Shown here in pieces: positions 43,786 through 52,590 of a stretch of 64,000 nucleotides of DNA (positions are counted from its first letter, which is position 1; the number at the start of each line of letters is the position of its first letter). The notes under the pieces are model-generated. The model made no database searches. It saw nothing but the letters and a program-made list of their open reading frames with translations, and was not told where the DNA came from. The stretch lies in contig NZ_JAKQZG010000006.1 of the NCBI RefSeq assembly GCF_024359545.1, positions 124,001-188,000 of the forward strand, given 5' to 3'. Both the position numbers and the translations under genes were made by a program. This DNA comes from Jiella marina. Lineage in GTDB: Bacteria; Pseudomonadota; Alphaproteobacteria; Rhizobiales; Rhizobiaceae.

Positions 43786-44525
43786 AATGCGTGTTCGATC
43801 GCCCCCGTGATCAGGCCCGTCACCTCCTCCGGGCTCGTGTCCTTGATGCGCCTGTCGGCGACCTTCGTGCCGCGGCGGAGCACCGCGACCCGATCGCAGA
43901 CATCGAACACGTCCGGCATGCGGTGCGATACCAGGATGACGGCATGGCCGGTGTCCTTCATCCGCTTGATCAGCGCCAGCACCTCCTTGACCTGACGCAC
44001 GGAGATGGCCGCGGTCGGCTCGTCCATCAGCACGAGCTTCGGATCGGACAGGCGGGTGCGGGCGATCGCCACGGCCTGGCGCTGGCCACCGGACATCTGC
44101 TTGACCAGATCGCGCGGCCGGGTCTCCGACTTCAACTCGCCGAACAGTTCGCCGGCCCGCTGGTACATCGCCTTGTAGTCGAGGATCTTGAACGGCCCGA
44201 CCGACTTCTTCAGCTCGCGGCCGAGGAAGACGTTGCCGGCTGCCGTGAGATTGTCGCAGAGCGCCAGGTCCTGGTAGACGATCTCGATGCCATGGTGGCG
44301 GGCGTCGATCGGCCGGTGGAAATGAACATCCTTGCCCTCGATGCGGATCGCACCGCTGGTGGGCGGAAAATTGCCCGCGATGATCTTCATCAGGGTCGAC
44401 TTCCCGGCCCCGTTGTCGCCCATCAGCCCGACAGCCTCTCCGGCGGCGATCCTCAGATCGACACCCTGCAGGGCATGAATGGCACCAAAGCTCTTGGTGA
44501 CCCTTGAGAGTTCCAGCAAACTCAA
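43782..44525 (-). CDS. Sugar ABC transporter ATP-binding protein
   Basis: The 247-residue protein has a single nucleotide-binding domain: Walker A GDNGAGKST, signature MSGGQRQ, Walker B LVLMDEPTA and a switch His in ILVSHR. Carbohydrate importers of this family often have a fused pair of domains of about 500 residues; this one is a half-size, so it should form a homodimer. The start is TTG, 5 bases after GGGAGGAG; an upstream GTG at 44543 is covered by that ribosome site. It is the first gene of the five-gene operon and no regulator gene adjoins it. Confidence 0.92.
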   Translation of the reverse strand: MSLLELSRVTKSFGAIHALQGVDLRIAAGEAVGLMGDNGAGKSTLMKIIAGNFPPTSGAIRIEGKDVHFHRPIDARHHGIEIVYQDLALCDNLTAAGNVFLGRELKKSVGPFKILDYKAMYQRAGELFGELKSETRPRDLVKQMSGGQRQAVAIARTRLSDPKLVLMDEPTAAISVRQVKEVLALIKRMKDTGHAVILVSHRMPDVFDVCDRVAVLRRGTKVADRRIKDTSPEEVTGLITGAIEHAL

Positions 44526-45089
44526 CGCGTCTCCTCCCGGCACCCGGGCGGCGCCAACGCATTTTTGGATGATCTGATCAGAACAAAATCGTCACGGCAA
44601 GAGACTTATTATGCCGCAGTGCAAGAGAAACGAAGCCATGCCGAAGCAGCTTTTCGCGCCAATTCGCTAAGAGACTTCGGTGCACGCAATGTTCGGACCA
44701 GAACGGCGGACATCAGGAAGATCGCAAGCGCACTCAACCCGAGGTGCAGGTTAGATTTCGCACCAGAGAGATAGGCACCAGTTGTTGCATTGCGGGAGGT
44801 GTTACTCATGTCTCCGATGCGGAATGTCACCTGTGTCTCGGGTCAGGCATCTTCCCGACATCGTTGAGATCCAAGCCGTTCGATGCACGCCCCGGGATGG
44901 CGTGTGGTGCTCCGCTTCCAGCGGCGGCGACGGTCGCCGCAAGATCCCTGGCGCTTCCAGCTCGTATTTGCCAATTCCAGGCGGGATGGACATAAAGGGA
45001 AGCGTCGCAGACCGGCTCGGGTCTGCGGTAAGATCGGGCGATCGGCGGCGCAGGCGGCGGATCGCAGCCGGCCGGAGTGAGATTGGCTG
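44526..45089. other. Gap between the sugar ABC operon and pncB
   Basis: This 564-base gap lies between divergent operons. It must hold the promoters of both; I see no clear hexamers. The only candidate gene is a short minus-strand frame with one hydrophobic segment (listed separately). A LacI- or ROK-type regulator, often found here, is absent. Confidence 0.45.
44609..44809 (-). CDS. Possible small single-span membrane protein (weak)
   Basis: A 66-residue frame with one hydrophobic segment (about residues 22-40, LHLGLSALAIFLMSAVLV) and a basic, helical tail. The ribosome site is poor (GGAG only 2 bases from the ATG) and I recognise no family. It is in the right orientation to precede the ABC ATPase gene by about 80 bases. 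It may be chance; the hydrophobic run is the only reason to list it. Confidence 0.25.
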   Translation of the reverse strand: MSNTSRNATTGAYLSGAKSNLHLGLSALAIFLMSAVLVRTLRAPKSLSELARKAASAWLRFSCTAA

Positions 45090-46403
45090 ATGAGCGGAAT
45101 GGTCGCCACGGATATCGCAACGCGGGTGTGGAACCACACCTTCAAGCTCGACCCGATCGTGCGCAGCCTGCTCGACACGGATTTCTACAAGCTTCTGATG
45201 CTGCAGATGATCCGTGGGCTCCATCCGGACGTCCATGCGACGTTCTCGCTGATCAACCGTTCCCGCCATGTGCGGCTCGCCGACATCATCGACGAGCAGG
45301 AATTGCGCGATCAGCTCGACCATGCGCGCTCGCTCACCTTCTCCAAGCGCGAGATGATCTGGCTCGCCGGCAACAGCTTCTATGGCACCAAGCAGATCTT
45401 CCGGCCGGACTTTCTCGAATGGCTCGAGGATTTCCGGCTGCCGGAATATGATCTGCGCCGCGTCGACGGGCAGTTCGAGCTCGATTTCCACGGCCCCTGG
45501 ACCCACACCATGATGTGGGAGATCCCCGCTCTCGCCATCATCAACGAGTTGCGCTCCCGCGCCGTCCTGAAGACCTTCAAGCGCTTCGAACTGGATGTCC
45601 TGTATGCACGGGCCAAAGCGAAGATGTGGGAGAAGGTCGAGCGGCTGCAGGGTCTGCCAAACCTGCGGATTTCCGATTTCGGCACCCGCCGCCGCCATTC
45701 CTTCCTCTGGCAGCGCTGGTGTGTCGAGGCTCTGAAGGAGGGGCTGGGCGACCGCTTCATCGGTTCGTCCAACGTGCTTCTCGCCATGGAGACCGATCTC
45801 GAGGCGATCGGAACCAACGCCCATGAACTGCCGATGGTGCTGGCCGCTCTCGCCAATTCGGACCAGGAACTCCGAGAAACGCCCTACAAGGTGCTCGAGG
45901 AGTGGCAGAGCTATTATGGCGGCAATCTTCTGATCGTGCTGCCTGATACATTCGGCACCGGCGCCTTTCTGTCGAACGCGCCGGCCTGGATTTCGGAATG
46001 GACCGGCTTTCGCCCCGATTCCGCGCCGCCGATCCAGGGCGGCGAGGAGATCATCGCCTGGTGGCGGATGATGGGTCAGGATCCCCGCGAAAAGCTGCTG
46101 GTCTTTTCCGACGGCATGGATGCCGACACGATCGAGCGGACCTACCGCCATTTCGACGGCCGCGTGCGCATGAGCTTCGGCTGGGGAACGAACCTCACCA
46201 ACGACTTTCGCGGCGCGGCACCCGAACCGATGGGCGGGCTCGACCCGATCTCGCTCGTCTGCAAGGTCGCGAGCGCCGAGGGCCGGCCAGCCGTCAAGCT
46301 CTCCGACAATCCGGCCAAGGCCAGTGGCGACCCGGAAGAGGTCGAGCGCTACAAGCGGGTCTTCGGCAACACCGCTTATGCGGAGCGCAAGCTGGCGGTG
46401 TGA
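45090..46403 (+). CDS. pncB: Nicotinate phosphoribosyltransferase
   Basis: PncB converts nicotinate and PRPP to nicotinate mononucleotide in NAD salvage. The 437-residue protein has the N-terminal [15 protein letters not shown], the [17 protein letters not shown] and [17 protein letters not shown] regions, and [10 protein letters not shown] that binds the phosphate. Length is normal. It is a single plus-strand gene, ending 22 bases from the convergent MFS gene; nadE, which finishes NAD synthesis, is about 3 kb further on. Confidence 0.96.
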   Translation: MSGMVATDIATRVWNHTFKLDPIVRSLLDTDFYKLLMLQMIRGLHPDVHATFSLINRSRHVRLADIIDEQELRDQLDHARSLTFSKREMIWLAGNSFYGTKQIFRPDFLEWLEDFRLPEYDLRRVDGQFELDFHGPWTHTMMWEIPALAIINELRSRAVLKTFKRFELDVLYARAKAKMWEKVERLQGLPNLRISDFGTRRRHSFLWQRWCVEALKEGLGDRFIGSSNVLLAMETDLEAIGTNAHELPMVLAALANSDQELRETPYKVLEEWQSYYGGNLLIVLPDTFGTGAFLSNAPAWISEWTGFRPDSAPPIQGGEEIIAWWRMMGQDPREKLLVFSDGMDADTIERTYRHFDGRVRMSFGWGTNLTNDFRGAAPEPMGGLDPISLVCKVASAEGRPAVKLSDNPAKASGDPEEVERYKRVFGNTAYAERKLAV

Positions 46404-46425
46404 GCCCCCGCGCCGCTGAAGCGGA

Positions 46426-47763
46426 TCACCCTTCGCGAGGCTGCGGGTCGAGACGGTCCATCGTGCGGCGGCCACCGGCGGCGGGCGCTGCCGCTTCCGC
46501 ACTGTCGAACTCTTCGAGCTCCGGGCTCAGCAAGCGCCGCGCAATGAAGACCATCGCGACCGAGACGCCGATGCAGTAAAGGCCCATCACGCCGATCTGC
46601 AGCGGATAGGAAACGTCCCAGTCGATGAGCTGCCCGGTGATGCCGGGCCCGACCGCCGAAGCCAGCACCATCATCGCGACCGTGATCGAGCGCACCGAGC
46701 CGAGATATCTGGTGCCATAGAGTTCCGGCCACAGAGCCCCGAGCAGCGTCGATGAAAAGCCTTGGGATATCCCGAGGCAGACCATGAAGACGAAAATCGA
46801 CTCGATTGCCGTGAACTGAGCGACGACGAAACAGGCGATCGCCAAAGGGACCAGGAAGAACGGCAACAGGCGCACCGCCGAGAATCGGTCGATCAACGCC
46901 CCGCAGACGAAGGCGAAGATACCGGTCGTGACCGCCATCAGCACGAAGCCGGATGCGAAGACCTCCATCGGCCAGTCGCGCAGTTCGGTCAGATAGACCT
47001 GGTGGAACAGCAGCGTCGTGCCGATGAAGGGCGGCGCCAGCACCGCGGCGGAGACGAGATAGAAGGTCGGCGAGCGGACCACCTCCCCCATCGTCCAGTC
47101 GCGAACCGCCGTTTTCGGTTTCGGCCCCGCCTCGGACTGCCGATCGCGCTCGCGAATGGTCGTCCAGACCACGATGGGCAGCGCCACCACCAGCAAGGCC
47201 ACGGCGCAGGCAAACCATGTGCCCCGCCAGCCGAGCGTGGCCGAAGCGACCACGAAGATCAGCGGAAACAGGCCGGTCCCCACATGCAGGCCCATGGCGT
47301 TCACCGCCATCGCCCGTCCCCGATTGGCCGCGAACCACCGTCCCGTCGCGGTCATCGCGGTTTCCGTCATCATGCCCTGGCCGAACAGGCGGAGAAAATA
47401 AAGTGCGAGGAAGAGGAGAGGCAGGCTTGCCGCCGTCGCCATCACGGTCGTCGCAGCCGCGAGGCAGACGGTCGTCGCGGCCGCCACCATCCAGGCGCGG
47501 TAGCGATCGAGCAGCCAGCCGAGCGCCGGAAGCGTCGAGGCGCTCAACAGTGTCGCCACCATGTAGAGCAGGCCGAAATCGCCGTGGCTCAGATCATATT
47601 CGCGGCGAATGTCACCATTCGACAGCGCGATATAGAAGGTCTGCCCGAAGGACGAGAAGAACATGAGCAGGAAGCCGCCGGCGAGCCAGCGGGCATTCCG
47701 CCCCATAAAGGTCAGCAATTGCATGATCCGTCCGTTTTCAGGCTGATGGACCGAGTCCGACAC
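46426..47763 (-). CDS. MFS transporter
   Basis: A 445-residue major-facilitator protein with 12 predicted membrane segments in two halves, the GWLLDRYRAW loop between helices 2 and 3 and a central hydrophilic loop of about 30 residues (RERDRQSEAGPKPK). The GTG at 47763 gives 13 extra residues before the ATG at 47724, which has a somewhat better ribosome site (GGACGGA), so the start is open. Monocarboxylate/oxalate-type MFS carriers look similar, but no substrate can be assigned. Confidence 0.85.
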   Translation of the reverse strand: MSDSVHQPENGRIMQLLTFMGRNARWLAGGFLLMFFSSFGQTFYIALSNGDIRREYDLSHGDFGLLYMVATLLSASTLPALGWLLDRYRAWMVAAATTVCLAAATTVMATAASLPLLFLALYFLRLFGQGMMTETAMTATGRWFAANRGRAMAVNAMGLHVGTGLFPLIFVVASATLGWRGTWFACAVALLVVALPIVVWTTIRERDRQSEAGPKPKTAVRDWTMGEVVRSPTFYLVSAAVLAPPFIGTTLLFHQVYLTELRDWPMEVFASGFVLMAVTTGIFAFVCGALIDRFSAVRLLPFFLVPLAIACFVVAQFTAIESIFVFMVCLGISQGFSSTLLGALWPELYGTRYLGSVRSITVAMMVLASAVGPGITGQLIDWDVSYPLQIGVMGLYCIGVSVAMVFIARRLLSPELEEFDSAEAAAPAAGGRRTMDRLDPQPREG

Positions 47764-48596
47764 AGGCGCCCGAGCCCGGCCGGGCGCGCATCAAATGTCA
47801 GAGGCGGTCCATTGAAAGGCCGCAAGGCCTGAAGATTACACTGTCTCTCTTATCATCGACCGAGGACGACGCAAAATACGCCTCCGGCCGCGTCGGGCAT
47901 CCTGTCGATATCGCGGATGGGGTGCCCGGACGACAAGACTGTGCCGGCCCATGACGGTGTCAAGCACGAGCCAGAGGTTAATGTCCGCCGAGGCCGATGA
48001 TTCACGCCCGACGCGATCGACATCACATCACATCCGCGTCACCCTCGGTGACAGGATAGGCGTCCCGGCGTGCCAAGCCTTTTCTCCAGCGATCGCTTCC
48101 CACGTCTCGAATGCTGCCCTATCGACCTAATATGAGATGGCTTTTTCAATACTTCTCACGAATAATTTCACTGATCCGGCTACACCGGACCGAATGCAAG
48201 CACTGATCAAGCCCTTATTGACAACAATCCAAAGTTATATTCTTATGTATGCAGAGGAGCTAGAAAGCTCCCTTGGGTAATATATCTGGAAGATCGGTTG
48301 ACGCGCCGACCCCGTTAAAGCCTGCACGCGGACCGTCTGAGGGATCGCGTACTCGTACCGAAACAGTCATTTATTCTCTGCCAGGGTTGTGACGCAGCCG
48401 CTGGAAAGGCTCGCACTGTCCGGTAGCCGGCGACCCGCCGGGCGAGTGACACCCGCGACGATCTTCCTCAGCGCATTGCTGTATCAGTGCCGTGTGCCTC
48501 GCAAATGTGGCCGTTTCCGCTTCGGGTCACTGGATCGACATGCGTTCGTTCAAAGCAAAATCGTCAGCAAAAGCAAAGCATCGGGAGGATTACGGA
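47764..48596. other. Long AT-richer gap upstream of the unrecognised 48.6-kb gene
   Basis: About 830 bases without a supported gene. The stretch 48120-48300 is clearly richer in A+T than its surroundings and holds a promoter-like pair at 48218-48246 and a short hairpin (GGAGCT with AGCTCC, 48256-48271). If that promoter serves the gene at 48597, the leader would be about 345 bases long. An unannotated small RNA is an alternative. Confidence 0.45.
48218..48246 (+). promoter_or_regulatory. Sigma-70-like promoter in the AT-rich gap
   Basis: TTGACA (48218-48223, perfect -35) and TCTTAT (48241-48246, four of six) with a 17-base spacer. It points towards the gene at 48597 or a small RNA. Confidence 0.45.
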
Positions 48597-49256
48597 ATGG
48601 GCTCGATCAATATTACTGCGTCCGGCATCGTCTTCAACGATCCGAAGCCAAGAACGCTCGGGTTGAACGCCGCCGGCCAGGCGGAAAATTCGTTTTCGAT
48701 TCAAGTCGCGGGGATGGGGCAACTCGTCGGCCTCGCCTACACCGTTCCGGCCCATTCTTCCGGCACCATCAAGGCCGATCTCCAGATTTCCGCCATGTCC
48801 AGCCAGGACGTCAAGAACCTGAACGATCTGGCGATGAGCATGCTGAGCGCCTCCTACCAAGAGGAGGTCAAGGAATACGAGAAGACATCCGCAAGCGCCA
48901 ATCTGTCGCTCTGGACCTGGGCCTTCGGCGGCGGCGGCGCCTCCGCGTCCTACGAAAAGACCAAGAATACCATGAAGTCCAAAGGTTTGACGGAGGCCCA
49001 AATCACTCAGCTGATGGACACGTTTCTCGATGTCGCATCGAAGATGTCGTCGGTGCAGATCAATTTCTACGTCAACAATCAGGACAACGACTATTCCGTC
49101 TCGGGCGATCTCTATCTTTACACGGTGTCGGGATCGATTAGCACCGAGAAGGGCACGCAGGAGTACCGGATGCTGGCCGATCAGGCGGCTGCCGGAGGGC
49201 CGCCGCCGACGGGTGGCGGAGCGCCCGCTTCCGGCCAGGTCATTTCCCTGAACTAG
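48597..49256 (+). CDS. Unrecognised 219-residue cysteine-free protein
   Basis: I do not recognise this protein. It has no signal peptide and no cysteine. Residues 1-75 look beta-rich (GSINITASGIVFNDPKP, then a VAGMGQLVGLAYTVPAHS segment); the middle is helical and acidic, interrupted by a hydrophobic glycine-rich run (LSLWTWAFGGGGASAS); a second beta segment (VQINFYVNN, GDLYLYTVSGS) follows; the end is Pro/Gly-rich. The start is well supported: GGGAGGA lies 7 bases before the ATG. It is alone, between a long AT-rich gap and the convergent nadE. The hydrophobic Gly-rich hairpin could be a membrane-inserting or assembly element, but that is speculation. Confidence 0.75.
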   Translation: MGSINITASGIVFNDPKPRTLGLNAAGQAENSFSIQVAGMGQLVGLAYTVPAHSSGTIKADLQISAMSSQDVKNLNDLAMSMLSASYQEEVKEYEKTSASANLSLWTWAFGGGGASASYEKTKNTMKSKGLTEAQITQLMDTFLDVASKMSSVQINFYVNNQDNDYSVSGDLYLYTVSGSISTEKGTQEYRMLADQAAAGGPPPTGGGAPASGQVISLN

Positions 49257-49341
49257 GCACCGCGCTGCCGCTCGAAACCGGCGCGCGAGCCATTCCGGCG
49301 GCGACCTTCCGAAGGCGGCGCCGGAAGAGCGGGAAGCGCCC

Positions 49342-51006
49342 TCAGGCCCCGTCGCGAAAGCGGTTGGTGATCGGGTAGCGCCGGTCCCGACCGAAATTCT
49401 TGCGGGTCACCTTCGTGCCCGGGGCCGACTGCCGGCGCTTGTATTCGGCGATGTAGAGCAGTCGCTCGATATGGGCGACCGTCTCGGCGTCGAAGCCGCG
49501 CGACACGAGTTCCTCGACGCCGCCGTCATGCTCGACGAGATGCTCGAGGATCGCGTCCAGAACGTCGTAGGGCGGCAGCGAGTCCTCGTCCTTCTGGTCG
49601 GCCCTGAGCTCCGCCGAGGGCGGCTTGGTGATGATCCGCTCGGGGACCACCTCGCCCTTGGGCCCGAGGACGCCCGCCGGCCAGTTCGCGTTTCGCCAGC
49701 TCGCCAGGCGGAAGACCTCGGTCTTGTAGAGGTCCTTGATCGGATTGAACCCGCCATTCATGTCGCCGTAGAGCGTCGCATAACCGACACTCATCTCGCT
49801 CTTGTTGCCGGTGGTGACGACCATGGCGCCGAACTTGTTCGAGATCGCCATGAGGATCGTGCCGCGCGTCCGGCTCTGCAGGTTCTCCTCGGTGATCCCG
49901 GGAGGGCTGCCGGCAAAGAGCGGCGCCAGCGCACGCTCGAACCCCTCGACGGGCTCGGCGATCGGCACCGTGTCGTAGCGGATGCCGAGCGCCTTGGCGC
50001 AGGCGGCGGCATCTTCCAGGCTGGTTTCGGCCGTGTAGCGATAGGGCAGCATGACCGTGTGGACCCGCTCGGGTCCCAGCGCATCCACGGCGAGCGCTGC
50101 GCAGACCGCCGAATCGATCCCCCCGGACAGACCGAGGACGACGGACTTGAAGCCGTTCTTGTTCACATAGTCGCGAAGCCCGAGGACGCAGGCCTGCCAG
50201 ACGGCAGCGTCGTCATCAGGAATGGTCGCCGTCTTCCCGTCGACGCACCGCCATCCCTCCTTAGAACGCTGCCATTCGCTGACGAACACGCCAGCCTCGA
50301 ACTGCGGCCCCTGAAATGCCAGCGACCGGTCGCCGTGGAAGGCGAAGGAAGCGCCGTCGAAGAGAAGTTCGTCCTGCCCACCGATCTGGTTGGCATAGAC
50401 GATCGGCAGATCCGTCTCGATCACCTGCCGCAGGACGGTCTGATGACGGATATCGAGCTTGCCGCGATAGAAGGGCGAGCCGTTTGGCACCAGGAGGATC
50501 TCGGCGCCCGATTCGGCCAGCGTCTCGCAAACGTCGAGATCGCCCCAGACATCCTCGCAGATCGGAACGCCCAGGCGAAGACCGCGAAAACTCACCGGCC
50601 CCGGCATCGCTCCCGGCGTGAAGACCCGCTTCTCGTCGAACTCGCCATAATTCGGCAGGTCCACCTTCGAGCGCCAGGTGACCACCTCGCCCTCGTCGAG
50701 AAGCGCGACGGCGTTGAACAGCCCCTCCTCGGTCTGCAACGGACAACCGATGAGGACGCCTGGACCGCCATCGGCCGTGTCCTTTGCAAGAGCCTCGACC
50801 GCCTCCATGCACGCGGTCACGAAGGCCGGCTTCAGGATCAGATCCTCCGGCGGATAGCCCGCGATGAAGAGTTCGGTGAACAGGATCAGGTCGGCGCCGG
50901 CCTCGGCCGCTTCCCGGCGCGCCGCCCGCGCCTCGGCGAGATTGCCGGCCAGATCGCCAACGGTCGGATTGAACTGGGCCAACGCCAGACGGAATCGATC
51001 ACTCAC
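49342..51006 (-). CDS. nadE: Glutamine-hydrolysing NAD+ synthase
   Basis: NadE amidates nicotinate adenine dinucleotide to NAD. The 554-residue protein joins an N-terminal nitrilase-type glutaminase (Glu in FTELFIAGYPPED, Lys in SKVDLPNYGEFDE, Cys in GVPICEDVWGD) to a C-terminal ammonia-dependent synthetase with the ATP loop LSGGIDSA. The frame is open to 51156, but the GTG at 51006 gives the family N-terminus (SDRFRLALAQFNP) and length; its ribosome site is weak. It completes the pathway begun by pncB. Confidence 0.95.
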   Translation of the reverse strand: MSDRFRLALAQFNPTVGDLAGNLAEARAARREAAEAGADLILFTELFIAGYPPEDLILKPAFVTACMEAVEALAKDTADGGPGVLIGCPLQTEEGLFNAVALLDEGEVVTWRSKVDLPNYGEFDEKRVFTPGAMPGPVSFRGLRLGVPICEDVWGDLDVCETLAESGAEILLVPNGSPFYRGKLDIRHQTVLRQVIETDLPIVYANQIGGQDELLFDGASFAFHGDRSLAFQGPQFEAGVFVSEWQRSKEGWRCVDGKTATIPDDDAAVWQACVLGLRDYVNKNGFKSVVLGLSGGIDSAVCAALAVDALGPERVHTVMLPYRYTAETSLEDAAACAKALGIRYDTVPIAEPVEGFERALAPLFAGSPPGITEENLQSRTRGTILMAISNKFGAMVVTTGNKSEMSVGYATLYGDMNGGFNPIKDLYKTEVFRLASWRNANWPAGVLGPKGEVVPERIITKPPSAELRADQKDEDSLPPYDVLDAILEHLVEHDGGVEELVSRGFDAETVAHIERLLYIAEYKRRQSAPGTKVTRKNFGRDRRYPITNRFRDGA

Positions 51007-51303
51007 TTGTCTCAACCGGCCATCCCCTTCTTCATCGACCCCAATTTGATCAGCCTCGTCTCGCTTGCCACGAATGTTTTCGAGAACCGAATCCGCTTGC
51101 CGCTTCAGCGAATTGACCCATCTTGAGGCCAGTCTTCCGGCGATTGGCTGCCTCAAGCATCATCGTCATGCCACTTTCTTGCGCCGCAAAGTTCTGCAAC
51201 AAGCGCGGCAGCGGCCAAAGGCAAGCGCAAAATCGTTGGCGAGCGAGACCCTCAAGGCAAGGGTCCCGGATGACCTTCGCTCGCCAGAGCATTCGGAGCG
51301 TCC

Positions 51304-51993
51304 GTGTACGAGATTCTGAGCCTGATCGCCCAGTTCGGCCCGATCATCGTTCTGGCAGGCACTTTCTTCGAAGGGGAAGTGTTCGCGATCATCGGCGGCT
51401 TTCTGGCGTATCGCGGCTCCTACCCGTTCGAGATGATGATCGCGCTCGCCTTCACCGGCTCGTTCTTCGGCGATCTTTCCGTCTTTCTCTTCGCGCGCTT
51501 CTTCTCCACCCACCGCTGGGTGACCGTCTGGCGACAGCGAAAGCGGTTTGCCAATGCACTGGCGCTGGTGGAGCGCTACCAGGCCTATTTCGTCATCGTG
51601 AACCGCTACATCTACGGGCTTCGCATGCCCGGCCTGATCGCGCTCGGCCTGTCGCGCATTTCGATCATCCGCTTCCTGATCCTCAACTTCATCGGCGCCG
51701 GCCTGTGGGCCGGCATCTTCACGACAATCGGCTTCGTCTTCGGCTATTCGATCGGCTCGGTCTTCGCCCATCTGGAGGTGATGGAGCGGGGCGCCCTGGT
51801 GGTCCTGGCCACGATCGCCGTCGCCCTTGCGAGCTATTTCGCCTGGAGGCAATGGGGTCCGCTCGTCGTCGCCTGGTGGAAACGCCGGCGCGAGCGCCAG
51901 AAATTCTCCGACCGGACCGAGGCCGAAAAGCCCCGTTTCGTTCAGCTCATATCCCGAGACCGGCCTCTCCGCGATCGAGGATCAGAGGAATGA
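51304..51993 (+). CDS. DedA-family membrane protein
   Basis: The 229-residue membrane protein belongs to the DedA/VTT family: FEGEVFAIIGGFLAYRG with the conserved Glu, GSFFGDLSVFLFARFF, NRYIYGLRMPGLIALG with the conserved Arg, and the re-entrant FLILNFIGAGLWAG. Some members move undecaprenyl phosphate or other lipids across the membrane. The start is GTG after GGAG. Its 3' end overlaps the convergent hemerythrin gene by 47 bases. Confidence 0.88.
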   Translation: MYEILSLIAQFGPIIVLAGTFFEGEVFAIIGGFLAYRGSYPFEMMIALAFTGSFFGDLSVFLFARFFSTHRWVTVWRQRKRFANALALVERYQAYFVIVNRYIYGLRMPGLIALGLSRISIIRFLILNFIGAGLWAGIFTTIGFVFGYSIGSVFAHLEVMERGALVVLATIAVALASYFAWRQWGPLVVAWWKRRRERQKFSDRTEAEKPRFVQLISRDRPLRDRGSEE

Positions 51994-52534
51994 TCAGGTC
52001 CTCCTCGTCCTCCAGATGGCGCATCAGCCGCTGGATCAGCTTCTCGCTGGCGAGCGCATAGGCATCGCGCGCGCGGCGGCCGTCGTCAGAGGTTAGAGAC
52101 TCGACATCGGCGAAGCCGAGAAAGCGATTGGCGGTCTCGGCCACAGCCTCGAGATCATGATGGATGGTATCGTGATCGCCTTCCAGAAGTTCGAAGCCAC
52201 GCGCCAGGCGCGGCTCGGCCCGCTGATAGACCGGGAAATAATGCATGTCCTCGATCTGATGGTGGCCTTCCAGCTCGCGCAGGAAGAAGCTCAATCGCGG
52301 CACGAACCAACGCCGGAACGGGTCGAGCTCGACGCGGCCCTCGCGGTGCTCTTCGAGCGCGTGGGTCAGCGCCTTGCCGAGTTCGCGGAACATGTCATGA
52401 CGCGACAGCCAGAATCGCGCCGTGCCTTCGAGATTGGGGTGGGCCTCCCAGCTCTCTCGCGGATATTTCTCGATCAGAAGCCTGAGGTCGGCCGGCAGTC
52501 CCGGCCGCGTGTCGAGATCGAACGCAACGTTCAT
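51947..52534 (-). CDS. Hemerythrin-like (HHE) domain protein
   Basis: A 195-residue all-helical protein with the HHE pattern: RHDMFRELG, EGHHQIEDMHYFP, EGDHDTIHHDLE and MRHLEDEEDLIIP supply His, Glu and Asp ligands for a di-iron centre. Such proteins bind oxygen, nitric oxide or act in iron or redox sensing. The 3' end overlaps the DedA gene by 47 bases on the opposite strand, and the start is 56 bases downstream of the DODA gene, so it may be the third gene of the MarR-DODA unit. Confidence 0.85.
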   Translation of the reverse strand: MNVAFDLDTRPGLPADLRLLIEKYPRESWEAHPNLEGTARFWLSRHDMFRELGKALTHALEEHREGRVELDPFRRWFVPRLSFFLRELEGHHQIEDMHYFPVYQRAEPRLARGFELLEGDHDTIHHDLEAVAETANRFLGFADVESLTSDDGRRARDAYALASEKLIQRLMRHLEDEEDLIIPLILDRGEAGLGI

Positions 52535-52590
52535 GACAGCCTTTCACGCGTCGTGCTTGTCGTGGAAGATCGGTCGGCCGGAACAGAAGC

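Noticed and set aside
42724-44562. A single 612-residue fusion reading through the ABC ATPase and permease region
   Set aside because: Only the part after 43785 is permease; the rest is the wrong frame of the ATPase gene. The 4-base ATGA overlap explains the layout without a fusion or frameshift.
48389-49141. A 250-codon plus-strand frame overlapping the 48.6-kb gene
   Set aside because: Arg/Gly-rich out-of-frame reading with no ribosome site; the 48597 frame has a good ribosome site and protein-like composition.
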